Positions 36,653 to 48,800 of a stretch of DNA of 64,000 bases are shown in pieces (within the stretch, counting starts at the first letter, position 1; the number at the start of each line of letters is the position of its first letter). The translations under genes and the position numbers were made by a program. The DNA is from Straminergon stramineum (Eukaryota > Streptophyta > Bryopsida > Hypnales > Calliergonaceae). The notes under the pieces were generated by a model. That model did not search any database, had not been told where the DNA came from, and saw only the letters and a list, made by a program, of their open reading frames with translations. The DNA lies in contig OY987265.1 in the NCBI GenBank assembly GCA_963920665.1, forward strand, positions 10,979,001 to 11,043,000, given 5' to 3'.

Positions 36653-37663
36653 AATGCTTAGAAAGAACGAGATTATAAGGTATAACCAATGGTGAACTTC
36701 AACACTTTCAAATGGAAAAGAAATTCATACATTGATAAAAAAAATTATTATCTCAATAGTTTTGATTCTAATATTTATTGACCCCTCAACAACTTTATAA
36801 TATAAAATCTTCAAAAATCTTCATCCTAAATATCTTAAAATGCTTAATTAATGTGATGTAAATAGTACCCTCTACACTACATGTAGTCTTGAACAAGGTA
36901 TCTTCACCTAATTGTGACCCTTCTCTAAACCAAGCTCTATATTTTATTACCTAAAATGTATTGTTTCTATATTCATAAGAGTCTATGGTTACTTCTAGAT
37001 ACATTTGTTTTTATATAGCACTCTTAGAACTCATCGTTTATTCACATGGTGTCCAAAACATACATAAAAAGAGTCCCTAGAATATTCTTTGGACTTCCAA
37101 GAAGACCCAACAAAAATTATGCAATATAATAATGGGAACAATGCTCAATTTGTTTTTTAGATGCAATTAGGTGTAGTTACTTGAGTGCATAGAGCACCTA
37201 TAGATTTTCTAAGTTGTCTTATGCTACTAGCTAGTGTGTTATTATCTCCAAAATATGGCACAATGAAGTTCTTAAAGGCCTTTTAATCATTTCTTCCATT
37301 TCAAAGTCACTCATCTATGTTTTGTGCTATAATCATGTGTAAGGCCTAATGCATAGATTATTCTCCAAATTTGTATGCTCTCAAATTTTTGTGGTTTCAA
37401 CGGGCCGTAATCATCATGCAAGAAGAAATACAAGAATATCCTTAGTGCATTTTGAAATGATAAGAGGGCCAATGAGATAGTGACAATGATGGACATCATG
37501 AATGTAAGTGGTATGAAAAAATGGACTTGTGGCATGGATCTAAGGCAAGTGTCAAAAAATAGATTCTTGCTAGTGCCTAAGAAAACACTTTGAAGTCATC
37601 AAGTACAAACAATGTTTCTTTTGCATTACCTTTTGAAGTTTAGTAGAAGTAGAAGACTAAGGA
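36653..37663. other. Copy B equivalent of 1622-2640, no gene seen
   Basis: AT-rich sequence aligning with copy A. From about 37470 it includes the first part of the transposon ORF1-like relic, which resumes at 38715 after the fold-back insertion. Confidence 0.5.
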
Positions 37664-38714
37664 TGATTGCAAGAAACACTTGCCAATTTTGTTGTGTTTT
37701 GATTGTGGAACACTATAACTTTTGAATTATGAATCCAATTCCAAAACCAAAAAATCCATTTCTAGATTTCTTTCTTGTTATTGTATCCCTTATTTTTCAT
37801 AAATTTTAAAAAATCATTTTATATTTAAAAGTCAATTTTGTTAATTTGTCACACTTCAACATTTAGGGTTTTTTTATACTATTGAGTGGTTTAAATTAGT
37901 GATTTTCAGCTGAAATTTATATGGTATATTTGTATAGTAGGCACACATGTGTCTACCAAAGGGAATCTAAAAATTCATTATTTTATATCCTCCACACTCA
38001 TGTAGATAGGCCTCTCTTGTGCTCACAATTCTAAACAATAGAGATAGTTTTGAGCTCATTTTTTTTCTCAAATTTCATCATCAGGAAGTCCTCCCAAATG
38101 GACAATTTTTCATTTTGTTGAAATTTGTTTTTCCTATTTTCTACAAATTAAAACGTCAAAGTATTTATTTTCTTTGTTGGAATTCTATGTCCCAAAATAT
38201 GTCCTAGAAAATACATACTTTGACGTTTTAATTTGTAGAAAATAGGAAAAACAAATTTCAACGAAATGAAAAATTGTCCATTTGGGAGGACTTCTTGATG
38301 ATGAGATTTGAGAAAAAAATGAGTTCAAAACTATCTCTATTGTTTAGAATTGTGAGCACAAGAGAGGCCTATCTACATGAATGTGGAGGATATAAAATAA
38401 TGAATTTTTAGATTCCCTTTGGTAGACACATGTGTGCCTACTATACAAATATACCATATAAATTTCAGCTGAAAATCACTAATTTAAACCACTCAATAGT
38501 ATAAAAAAACCCTAAATGTTGAAGTGTGACAAATTAACAAAATTGACTTTTAAATATAAAATGATTTTTTAAAATTTATGAAAAATAAGGGATACAATAA
38601 CAAGAAAGAAATCTAGAAATGGATTTTTTGGTTTTGGAATTGGATTCATAATTCAAAAGTTATAGTGTTCCACAATCAAAACACAACAAAATTGGCAAGT
38701 GTTTCTTGCAATCA
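37664..38714. mobile_element. 1.05-kb fold-back element with 510-base arms
   Basis: The left arm (37664-38173) and right arm (38206-38714) are near-perfect inverted copies separated by about 32 bases. They start TGATTGCAAGAAACACTTG and end with its complement. Only a handful of differences are visible, such as AGGAAGTCC against AAGAAGTCC and TTTTGTTG against TTTCGTTG. Copy A has no counterpart and reads through from GAAGACAAAGG to TAGCCAAAATAG. The flanks CTAAGG and CTAGGG may be a 5-6 base target duplication. No coding capacity. A transcript would form a very long double-stranded RNA. Confidence 0.88.
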
Positions 38715-38870
38715 CCCCTAGGGTAGACAAAATAGATGGATTTCTAGAACGAGTCATAGACAATAGTAAGAATCTTGTAGCCTCATTCCAAGTCAATACT
38801 GAATTACTAAAGAAGATGGATGCTTGTATAGCAATCCTAGTCTAGAAATTGTAGTTGTAAGAAAAAAAAG
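38715..38870 (+). pseudogene. Second half of the ORF1-like transposon relic, copy B
   Basis: Continues the copy A relic at 2640-2790, encoding in one frame the NSKNLVASFQVNTEL block. It is separated from its first half (about 37470-37663) by the fold-back element. Confidence 0.4.
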
Positions 38871-39009
38871 ATATGTGTTTACAATTCTTCTAGATGAAGA
38901 ATTTGTTTTAAATAATTCTACTTGCTATATAATTATATGATGTTAGATAGTAAACTATCATATATTATCTACTATTCCATCTACTCATCTAAATTAGTAT
39001 CACAAAATA

Positions 39010-40200
39010 TCAAGGAAGATTGATTTGTAATTTGTAATTTGTGATGTTGTAATCCTTTTGCCATGGCCATATGTGCATGTATTTCTTTTTGCAAATTTCA
39101 GTTATAAAAAATGAATTCATTGATTCTTCTACTTCATCTATGCAAGAATTTTCTTCAACTAATTCAAACTCATTTTTTACTTCTTCCATACTTGCCTATT
39201 GTAATTGTAAGTTTTGTCCTTCCCTCAAGATTCCCTCTCATACCTACATCTCTAGTTCTCTATGAGCTTCTTTGATCCATTCATAATCAAATCCATCATT
39301 GGAAATTACACAAATTTTGTGCAAGATTATGTAGCTAGAAACAATGTTAGGAACACATTGCAAGGGGCAATCCATTATTTTCATCAAAACTCACTACCTA
39401 CCCTTTAAGATTGTAAAAGCTTATAGGACACACATGCACATTGAACTACAAATGAAATTTTAATTTGCCTTAAAATCTTCTAAACTTGCATCAACTCCTC
39501 CTTTGAATGGCGAGTACATCCATGGTCATATAGCATACACAACAACTCCTATAAGCTTGTAAGGATACAAATAGTAACCTTTTATATACTTTTGCCCCAC
39601 TTCTATGAGTTCAAAAAAATGGTCTAATTATGCATACTCCCTACCACCCAAATTCACACTTATATAAATAGTCCCCAAACACACATCTTGTATCTAGTAT
39701 TCTTTGAAATAATGCTAGGTGAAATGATTTTTTCCAAAAGTAGTCTTCACCTCAAATAAGTAGAGTTAAAATTGGTATATGTGAATCATCTACAACTCCA
39801 ATTATGTGAGGTATACCATGTAGAGCTTCAAACTCTTTGCTTAAAATCCTAAATTGTGGTTCATGTGGAATACATACAAACAATTGTTACAATTGCAATA
39901 TGATCATAGGAAAACAAATTTGGAATAGAATAAACAATTAGTTTGGCAATTCCAAACAAATGACCCATACTTGCAATCTTCTTTTTGTTCTAAGTCTCAT
40001 TAATGAGACTACAATTCTAGTTTCTATTGACATACTATATTGATAGTTTGTGTTATTTTTTGTAAGAACGATCTAAGCTTTATACATAGAATATAGAATG
40101 TTCTATGAGAAATATGAGTTCTACTCTTGAACATATTCTTAGTGTATGACTCTAGTAAGAGTCTATCAAAAAATCTCCCATGTCTTGAAAATGATCACAT
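39010..40200 (-). pseudogene. PIF/Harbinger transposase relic, copy B
   Basis: Collinear with 2927-4140 and similarly broken by stops and frame changes. The same minus-strand family blocks (proline/tryptophan-rich block, FGxLKxRW-like and LHNxC-like blocks) can be followed. It was already dead before or soon after the segmental duplication, because many lesions are shared. Confidence 0.72.
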
Positions 40201-41170
40201 TGTACACTCTCTTTTTCCAAAAATAATTCAAAAAGAAAATTTAAAAGAGTTGACTTTTCCCACTCATTTATAAAAAACAAGCCTTGTAGATTTATCACAT
40301 TTTGAATGACCATATTGAATCACCAAAACACAACCATGGTTATCAACACTCTTTGCCTTCTTTCACCTATAGTGCACAATTGCAGAAAGAAGGGAGACAT
40401 AAAGTTTAGAAGGAGACATGAAGAGGAGAAGAAAGGAAAGAAAGAAAGAAGAAGAAGACAAGGCGAGAAGAGGACAAAAGAAAAAGACTGAAGAATTCAA
40501 AAGTTAAAATTAGGGTGATGATTTGAAGACCAGGTGGCCCTCATGGTTCCCTATAGTCTATAGTCATAGCTTGAAAATTCTTGTTTAGTTGTCCCTTTTC
40601 AATTTTCACCAAGACCATTGCTACTAGAAGCTCCCTTTCATTTTAGTGGGCTCTTGCATCTACTATAGGAACTTTTTTTAAATTTTGATGACCCCTAGCA
40701 TCATAATATTCTCATCCAACTAAGTGGGGTAGTGCTCAAGGTCCATTCCCACTTGGTGTTTTCAAACTCCATGTGTTGAAAGATAAAACTTTTGTAAGAA
40801 ATAATCATTTGTTAATGAAAATTCAAATTCAGAAACTACTATAAGAGTTTCTTAACTAGGTGCAATTCACACATGGCTCATACTTCATCAACCATCATGA
40901 CCGACCGCACCCTTACAACTAAAGACCATCAACAAAAATCAAATTTTCAAAATCAAAATGATTTTGAAAATTAACAACTCCTCATGTCAAGGAAGATTAA
41001 TTGTCAAAAAAGTTCAATTAAATCATGAAATGAATAACAATGCAATTTGTTGCCAATACATGTTCACTCATCAATGGGTGTAAAGGTTGTTTTTATAATG
41101 AAATCCGTTTCTCATCATGAATCCTCAAAGGATATGGGACAATTTGAAGATGAGAGTTTGATCACTCATC
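40201..41170. other. Copy B transposon-derived sequence, no gene seen
   Basis: Aligns with 4141-5107. The purine-rich block around 40395-40490 is longer and more regular here (AAGGAAAGAAAGAAAGAAG-like), producing a lysine/arginine-rich open frame that is a composition artefact. Confidence 0.5.
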
Positions 41171-41560
41171 GTCAAAATGTAAGAATTGTGTTCAATGTAG
41201 AACTTTAGACCTCATTTTGGCATAGTACAATAATTTTTTCCAAGAAACTTAGAACTACATAAAGTTGGAAAATCAAGTGAACTTTCATCTTCTCAAAATC
41301 CATTTGAAATTTAGAGACTTCAATCAAAAGTTAGGGACAAAATTGAGAGAGGATATTTGAAAATAACAAAGAAAATGTCCCTCCCAATCGCTCTCTCAAT
41401 TTTGTCCCTTACTTTTGATAGAAGTCTCTAAATCTCAAACGGATTTCTAGAGATGAAATTTAGCATGATTTAACAACTTTTCTTAGTTCAAATTTTCTTG
41501 GAAAAAATTATTCTACTATGCCAAAATGAGGTCTAAAGTTTTACATTGAACACAATTCAT
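41171..41560. mobile_element. Palindromic repeat with both arms, copy B
   Basis: Arms of about 175-185 bases begin GTCAAAATGTAAGAATTGTG and end with inverse CACAATTC. They meet around 41350-41390, where GAGAGAGGATAT faces CGCTCTCTCAA. The copy A site retains only the left arm. Confidence 0.75.
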
Positions 41561-42243
41561 GCTTTAGACTTAACTAGGTATGAATGGTTGAGCTTCTACT
41601 AATCCTCATTTACATATCCCATATGGGTTGTTTTACCTCCTACCACCCCACTTGTATAAACTTATTGTGTGTACATTCCCTAAGATTCACGGAAAGAGTG
41701 ACGTCCAAATTTAGATGACGTTCTTGCCAAATACTTTCAGATTTTTTTATGTGTAAAGATTGGGCCCTTCTAATATACGACTTTAGTAGACAATGCATTT
41801 ATGTAAAGGACCTTGTGAGGCTCATGCAGGCATATTTTTTTCATTTATTGTAGGTAGTGCCAAAAGCCATAATCACTCGAAGGCTGAAACTACTTACATC
41901 CATGGAAATAGATGAAACTTGAAATTTATGGATGAAGTTTCATTTATTCATCCGAAATTATATATATTCATCCAAATAGAGCGATATTGTTTCAAGATGT
42001 GGTAGCAAAGTAGCAATTTCATCCACTGAAAAGCAAGAATATTTAGCCTAATATTCCCTCTAAAGAAAATTTCATTGCTTCCTAGCAAAAATTTGCTCAA
42101 AAAAAACACGCTGGGCTCAAGTACATAAGAACACCCGCAATATTTGAAATATCCATTTCTTGAAATAAATAGAAACCTTTTGACAACCATTTTCTTCATG
42201 CTTTTTTAGAAAGTATTGGCTGTAAAACTGCTTCTATTTGCAT
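41561..42243. other. Upstream region of wax gene B
   Basis: About 41816-42115 has no match at the equivalent place in copy A, so the copies have different sequence here. Alignment resumes at GCTCAAGTACATAAGAAC. No gene is seen. Confidence 0.5.
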
Positions 42244-42720
42244 GTCACATCACACGCCATGTAGGTTCGGTGGATAGCAACGGACGCAGGTGACGGAGAA
42301 TGCGCTGTAAATCCTGCATTCACTCATTCTGTCCTTCCTCCCTGACGGCCTCCCGGACGAAATCCCTGCCGTCTCCCTGGCGATGGATAATGAAAGGAAT
42401 TCTCAGAAGCTTAAAAGTGTGCGCACTCAAGAACATTACAGTCCCCAGATTCGCCGTTGTAGCTGAAGTTCGCTTTCCCCGCCTTCAATTCGGGACCTTG
42501 TCTCGTCTCGTGTCGTCTCTCTTGGCAGCCGCCTGTTGCCTCACCTCCATTTCTTATCCTCCCCTGGTCAAACTGACCGAGGTCCGGTCATGAAATGCAA
42601 TGCATGCTATGAAGTACAGGTCCGTGCACATGCAGTTGTAACAACTTATAAAGCTTTGGGCAATGTTGGCTCAAGTAGATGCAGTTGCAGTTGCAGGTGA
42701 GCCTCGATCGATCGTCGACG
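42244..42720 (+). promoter_or_regulatory. GC-rich promoter/leader of wax gene B, repeat contracted
   Basis: Counterpart of 5877-6393, but the TGACG repeat block is about 48 bases shorter. Only two TGACG motifs remain (near 42290 and 42342) against six in copy A. The leader's GCAGTT hexamer run is also one or two units shorter. The splice-donor-like CAGGTGAGC is kept. Confidence 0.55.
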
Positions 42721-42750
42721 ATGGTTGCTAGATTATTATTGCGCGCTTAG
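42721..42750 (+). other. Short upstream reading frame in the leader of gene B
   Basis: Identical over all 30 bases to 6394-6423, encoding nine residues before a TAG, in the stretch just before the main ATG at 42815. Confidence 0.4.
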
Positions 42751-42814
42751 CTTCGGGTTCTAGCTGATTGCAATTGAACTTGGAATTGAATTGGGATCGA
42801 TACGCCGTTTTGCA

Positions 42815-45800
42815 ATGGCGAGCAAGCCGGGAGCTTGGACGGAGCCTCCATGGTCAAGTCTCGGGGCGTGGAAGGTGGGTGCTGCTTCCAGGCATTCCTC
42901 TTTCATGTCAATGCCTTTAATTACCTTGCTGGTCTTGGTTTAAATTCCAGTGGAAGTGACGATCCTCTTGATCAAATAGTAGTTGCAAACGAAAATGTCG
43001 AGAGCTTGTTGCTCTTGATTGGAGTCTGTGATTATCTCAGGATATGTAAGCTAGTGCTGGAATTAGTGGTGGAATTAACTGGGGAGGTCGCATTCGAGAA
43101 TGGAACGAGGTTGAGATTTCTAGATTGGGTGGAGGGCTGGGTACACAACTCCCATATTATATGGCCTCAATTATAATCACTTATAATGCAGTTTAGTCCA
43201 ATCTCAAGGGATATAATTTGTTTAAATTATGTAGAAAATTCTTGTATCATTCCCTTTTACAAAGAATCAAGGGAAATTATATTCATGAAATGAATATTCT
43301 TTGAGGACAATAATAGAATAAAAAAACTAATTACATGGGTTATTTTAATACATGTATCATGGTACAAGATACCCAAACACTATGAATGCATTTTAATTTT
43401 AATTGGAGGGAACGTCTTGTATGAATTTTTTTTTTTAAACTATGTATAAGTGTTTCAATTCTTCATATATACTGTGATTTTTTTTTTTCTAATATGTATG
43501 CAACCTAACATTTTCGGCATTAAAAAAAATTTTGCTCTTCACCTAAATTTTTAGTCTTTTTAATTTGACATAAGTTTTACAAAAGCCATCCTCTAATCTG
43601 TGGGTTTGACAGTTTAGAAGCGAAATGCATAGAGTTCGGCTGGGATGGGGATGAACTCTGTCTTTTGGAGATACGAGTAACTTAGTTTCACCTGCTGGGT
43701 TTTGGGATTTTCTAATGAAGCGCATTGAAGCCTACACGGTTGCGCTGCACCGTTGCTCTATCTTAGAATATATGCCTAGTGAATTTGAATTCGTTGGGGT
43801 AGCATTAGTGGCAATCATTATGGGTTTCTATACTTGGTTCAGGGGTGAAGGGAAATCTTATGAAAGTTCGTTGTAACGGAATGCGCAGTCTCGTTAGAAG
43901 GGTGCTGGAGGCGCTGTGAAGTCTGTAGGATTAAGTTGCACCTTAACTTGCTGGTATCTGTATCCATCTTAGGATATGTAGCTAGTGTTTTGGATTGGCG
44001 AGGTACCATTACTGACAATCTTTATTTATGGGTTTCTTAGATTTGGGTTGGAGCGACTATGAACGTGTGTTGTAGCGGAATGCACAGAGTCTAGTGAAAG
44101 TGGTGATTTAAGCTGTCTTGGAATGAAACAAGTATCTCCAGCTGTTGCTGATGTTTTGGATTTTGTACTGACGCTTATTGAAGGTTTAAGTATTGAGTTG
44201 TTCCTTCCTGGAGCCTGTCACTATCTTAGGAAACCGTTGGAATTGGTGAGGTAGCATTTATTTAGTGACAATCAACGTGAATTTGGTTTATTTTGTAGTG
44301 GCTTTTAACATTGGATGGAACGAAATGCACAGAGCCCTTTAGAACGGTGACAGATTGACGTTGCTTTAAAAAGAAACATTCTAGAATATCGTGCACCACT
44401 TTCCAACACTATCATTGACTGTAGTCCTCACGTATTCAAACTAGGTCGTACTGAAAAAGTTGGGACCCGGGTGGTAAGGTTTGAGTGCAATATAAATGAA
44501 TTTGCTTTTGTTGGTGTTTGTCACTATCTTGGCATCCTACACTCCACAACGGATTTTGATAGTACTCGAATTGAATGGCAATGTACGAACCATTAGTCGC
44601 AATCCATCCATCCGTCCATCCATCCATAGATTCATAGATTTGCAGGTCGACGTCATGTTGACAGTTTTAGTAATTTTCAGGGGGGTTGTGGAATGTGTGG
44701 TTGCAGTACACTGTTTCTCCCTTTTGTAGTGAAGGCAGTGCACACGAATTTGCTGGGAGGTCATGAAGCGGACAATTGGTGCTTCCACATGTTGTGCGTC
44801 TCCGCGCTGCGGTATTTGCACGGCCAAGCGTGGATGAGCATATCGCGGTGCCACTGGCTCACTGGGAAGTACAGAATTCAGACCAAAGGCATCTCGTTTG
44901 AGCAAGTGGACAGGGAAAGCAACTGGTACTCATCTTCATACCATAACGCTGAATTAGATTCTATAGCACTTTTCGCCCTCTTGCAATTTCTATCTCAATG
45001 GAAAGGAAGAGGGGGGCACTATTTATGAGGTCACCGGACTCGGTTTGTTAGAGACAGAACCCTCTCCTCCAAACTAGATCAAGATGAAGACTGTCAAATC
45101 TTGAAGATTGTGACTTTTCAAAAGAGTGGGAAGAATGGGCTTTTGACTCTAAAACCACCCTCCATCTTTTGCCCTGTTGTCCTCTTGCAATTTCTGTCTC
45201 AAAAAAAGTGAGAGATATTATTATGTACTATATAGCAAGGCAAAAGGTCCATAAAGCGCCCATTTAAGAGCTGAAAATTAATTTGGATAAGTTAAAACTT
45301 CTTGAAATATTTTCTAGTAAATTTTCCTTGAAAGGAAAATGGAATAGGCATCTCACTGCAGTCGTTTCATATTTTTTGGGAGTTTTGTGAAATTAGTTAT
45401 GAATTTTTAAAGTCGAAATGCAGTGGTCACGATCAACGTCCACCTCCTGAAATATACACTATTTGTAAATTGTTGGTGCAATCAAAAAGTGAAATGTAAA
45501 AATAGTGTACATTTTAGGAGGTGGATGCTTTTAGAGCCGAGTGCTTTATGGACCTTCTACCTTAAAACTCAAGTCAGTTTTAAGGTAGAAGGTCCAATAG
45601 AGAGATAACACTCTCCTCCAAAGTAGATCAAGACCGTCAAAACTTGTAGATCTATGGCTGGCTCTCTCGAAGGTTGTGGGAAAGATGAGATTATAAATCG
45701 AAACACCAATCTTCTTTCCAACCTTGTTGCGCCATTTTTGGCAATGAAAGTGACAAGAGAGGATTAACCCTTGAACGACGCGGCGGACAATTATTGTCCG

Positions 45801-48800
45801 ATGAATGACAAGGAATTCTTCTATGTAGGACAGAATTGCAACTACTCATCCTTCAAATTAGGGGTGGAAAGGGAAGATCTTCTATAGTAGTTTGACTCCC
45901 AATGAGTATTTCTATTTTTTCTAAAGTGGATGATGTCACACGGTTCCAAAATGGCTGATCTCCACAGTCATTAGCCTGGCGTCCAAGGGTTAAGTGAAGG
46001 GTTCCATTTAGGTGTTCTCTTCTTCTTATCCGTCATTACAATCTTGTGCCCCCCTGCAAAACAAGTCTCAATTCTTTTTTGCCACAACATTTTGTTTCAC
46101 TTTTGAAAGCTTTGCCATTCATCGCAATACTTTGGACCAATCACGCGTGTTTGTCCCGCTTTGCTACTATGTCTAGTGGGACTGTGAACTTAAAGAATTG
46201 GTACAGTGAACGGCAAGGAGGGTGACTCTTAATACTGGATGCTTTGTTTTGGCAAGTAATTTTAATGTACAATTGTATCAATTTTGTTTGCAGGGATGAT
46301 TACATAATCCTTCACATATTTGTGGCAACACTCATGCACGCCATGCTTCCAGAATTTCAAAACTTTCCAATTTTCTGGGATTCAAGAGGAATCCTCATCC
46401 TCTTGCTTTTGCATATGGGGCCAACTGAGTTTATCTATTACTGGCTTCATCGTGCTCTCCACCATCATGTACTCTTCAACAAATACCATTCACATCACCA
46501 CTCATCGTTCATCACCGAGCCTGTCTCCGGTATGGCAACCTCTACACTGATTTTAATCTATCAATGTGTGTGACACTAATTTACCAATTGAAAGCCACAG
46601 ATTTAAATTAGTGCAAGTGGAAATATTACTGTATTGTTCTAACTTTTGCCCAAGGAAAGTTTTGGAGTGCACTAATTTTGCGCCTTTACAAATAGGATAG
46701 ATCTATGTTAGTCATGCACTCATACCTCTCTAAATTTAGCACGTAGAGTCTCAATCTTTCTGCTATGACTTAGTTTGAATATGTAATAGTCAATGATATC
46801 ATGAGGCATGAGAAGGATGATTTTAGAATGTCAGTTTCGAGGTTATAATAAAAGAGTGAATTTGTTGACTTCATATTTGAGTGAATTTACAGCAAAATAC
46901 TTGCATAATACTTGTCTGAAATGGACTAATTTTAGGACGGTGGGTTGGGTTTGGGGTGTTGGTGGGTGAACAGGATCAGTACATTCCTTTCTCGAACATT
47001 TGATGTATACCGCAAACTTTGCCATTCCCTTCTTAGGGACCTGGGCGCTTGGCGGGGCATGTATGGGCATGTTCTACTTCTATTGGCTCTTCATTGATAT
47101 TATGAACTCCATTGGTCATTGTAACTTCGAGTTTATTCCAACTTGGGTGTTTCGCGTTTGTCCTCCTCTGAAGTATCTGGTGTACACACCCACGTAAGCC
47201 TTACTCAACTTTTGCTCTTCACGTGGAACTCATTCCCGTGGCTCTCGGTGTTTTCTTCCTTTTTCATTATTAAAATGGATATTTATTTTGTGTTTTGTAT
47301 TTTGTGTTTTGATGTTTTGTATCTCTTTTTTGAGAGGATTCTCATGCACGCCCAAATCCGTTTGACATCTATGTTAATGAATTCCCTCCAGTAGGATCGT
47401 AATGTTCACCCAAGCTGTAATTGACACATAATAGACAACATCGATATCACGGCTCATCACGCAAACCACCTCAACCATGAATTACTCACAAAAGAAAAAA
47501 AAGAGGATTGATTTGAAAAATCTCATGATGAAAATAATATGCAGGAGCTGATTCTCCGAGCAATGTGCTGTACTGATCTTCTATTAGAGTTCAAACCTTT
47601 AACAATAAATTCAATTCTAAGAAAAGATTCAGCAACTGATTGGTGAAGATCCCAAGCCGAAATCTGTGAGGTTCTCGGACTGATCTAGGGTACTTACTCG
47701 GGTGCTTGGACCATGGCTTGCAGGTACCATTCATTGCATCATTCCCAGGTCCACACAAATTTTGCCCTTTTCATGCCGTTGTACGATCACCTTGGCGGAA
47801 CGGCGGACAAAGCATCCGACTTGCTGTATGAGCAAGTGCGCGAAGGCAAGGAGGAGAAGCCCGACTTTGTGTTTCTTGTGCACGGAACGGACTTGTTGTC
47901 CGCTTTCCATCTGCCGTGTGGGATTGCTTCGTTTGCAGCGTGGCCGTATGCTCCGAAATGGTTCGTTCATTTGCCGTTGTGGCCTCTCACGGTGCCCACT
48001 ATGATCCTCTTCTGGGTCTTTGGCAACGTCTTCACCCTGGACAAGTATCGTTTGGAGGATTTGCGGACAGAGACCTGGGTGATGCCCAGATTTGGATTCC
48101 AGGTACTTTACTGTCACTTTCCGGCAACATTTTGATAATTCAAATTAGTACCTGTTTGGAAGGTTGTTAACGAAATCGTGATATAGCTTTTTTGCAATAG
48201 GTTCAAGTAGGCGATTGTAGGAAGACCTTCCGACATGGAGGTCTCTCCATGAATTGCATTGTGCTTATCTTGCCTCTCTATGATTAATCTCCTTTAGGTG
48301 GTGTATAAAAATTCTTGAAACAGAATCATTTTATTGGAATCCATGGTTAATAATCTCTTGCACCATGACCTCCAATGTGATTGCTTGGAACGTTTTCTAT
48401 AACAGTTTCAATGCTTGACAAGTGTACTGCAATCAATGATAACAGTGGCAAGTGAGCAGAATATTTTAGAATGTCATTGTAGAGGTCATATTCAACTGTT
48501 TCTTTTAATATTGAGTGTAATATTGTTGTGGCAGTATTTTCTTCCATTTGAGAAGCAGCGCATCAACCGCCTCATAGAAAATGCCATCTTAAAAGCTCAA
48601 GACAATGGAGTTCGGGTGATTAGTCTCGGTGCTTTAAACAAGGTAAGAATCCTATTAAGAAGCAAAATTGTAAGTAACTACACCTAAAATCCCTCCAAAG
48701 AAGCATACTTTGAGCATGGATCCTGTAATTATTAAACCATCTAAGTTTTTGTCATCTCTTTGATTGTCAAAAATGTATTTTCTTAGCATACATTTTTGAG

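Noticed and set aside
40306..40491. Lysine/arginine-rich 61-codon frame
   Set aside because: It comes from a purine-rich repeat (AAGAAAGAAAG). The frame is not maintained in copy A.
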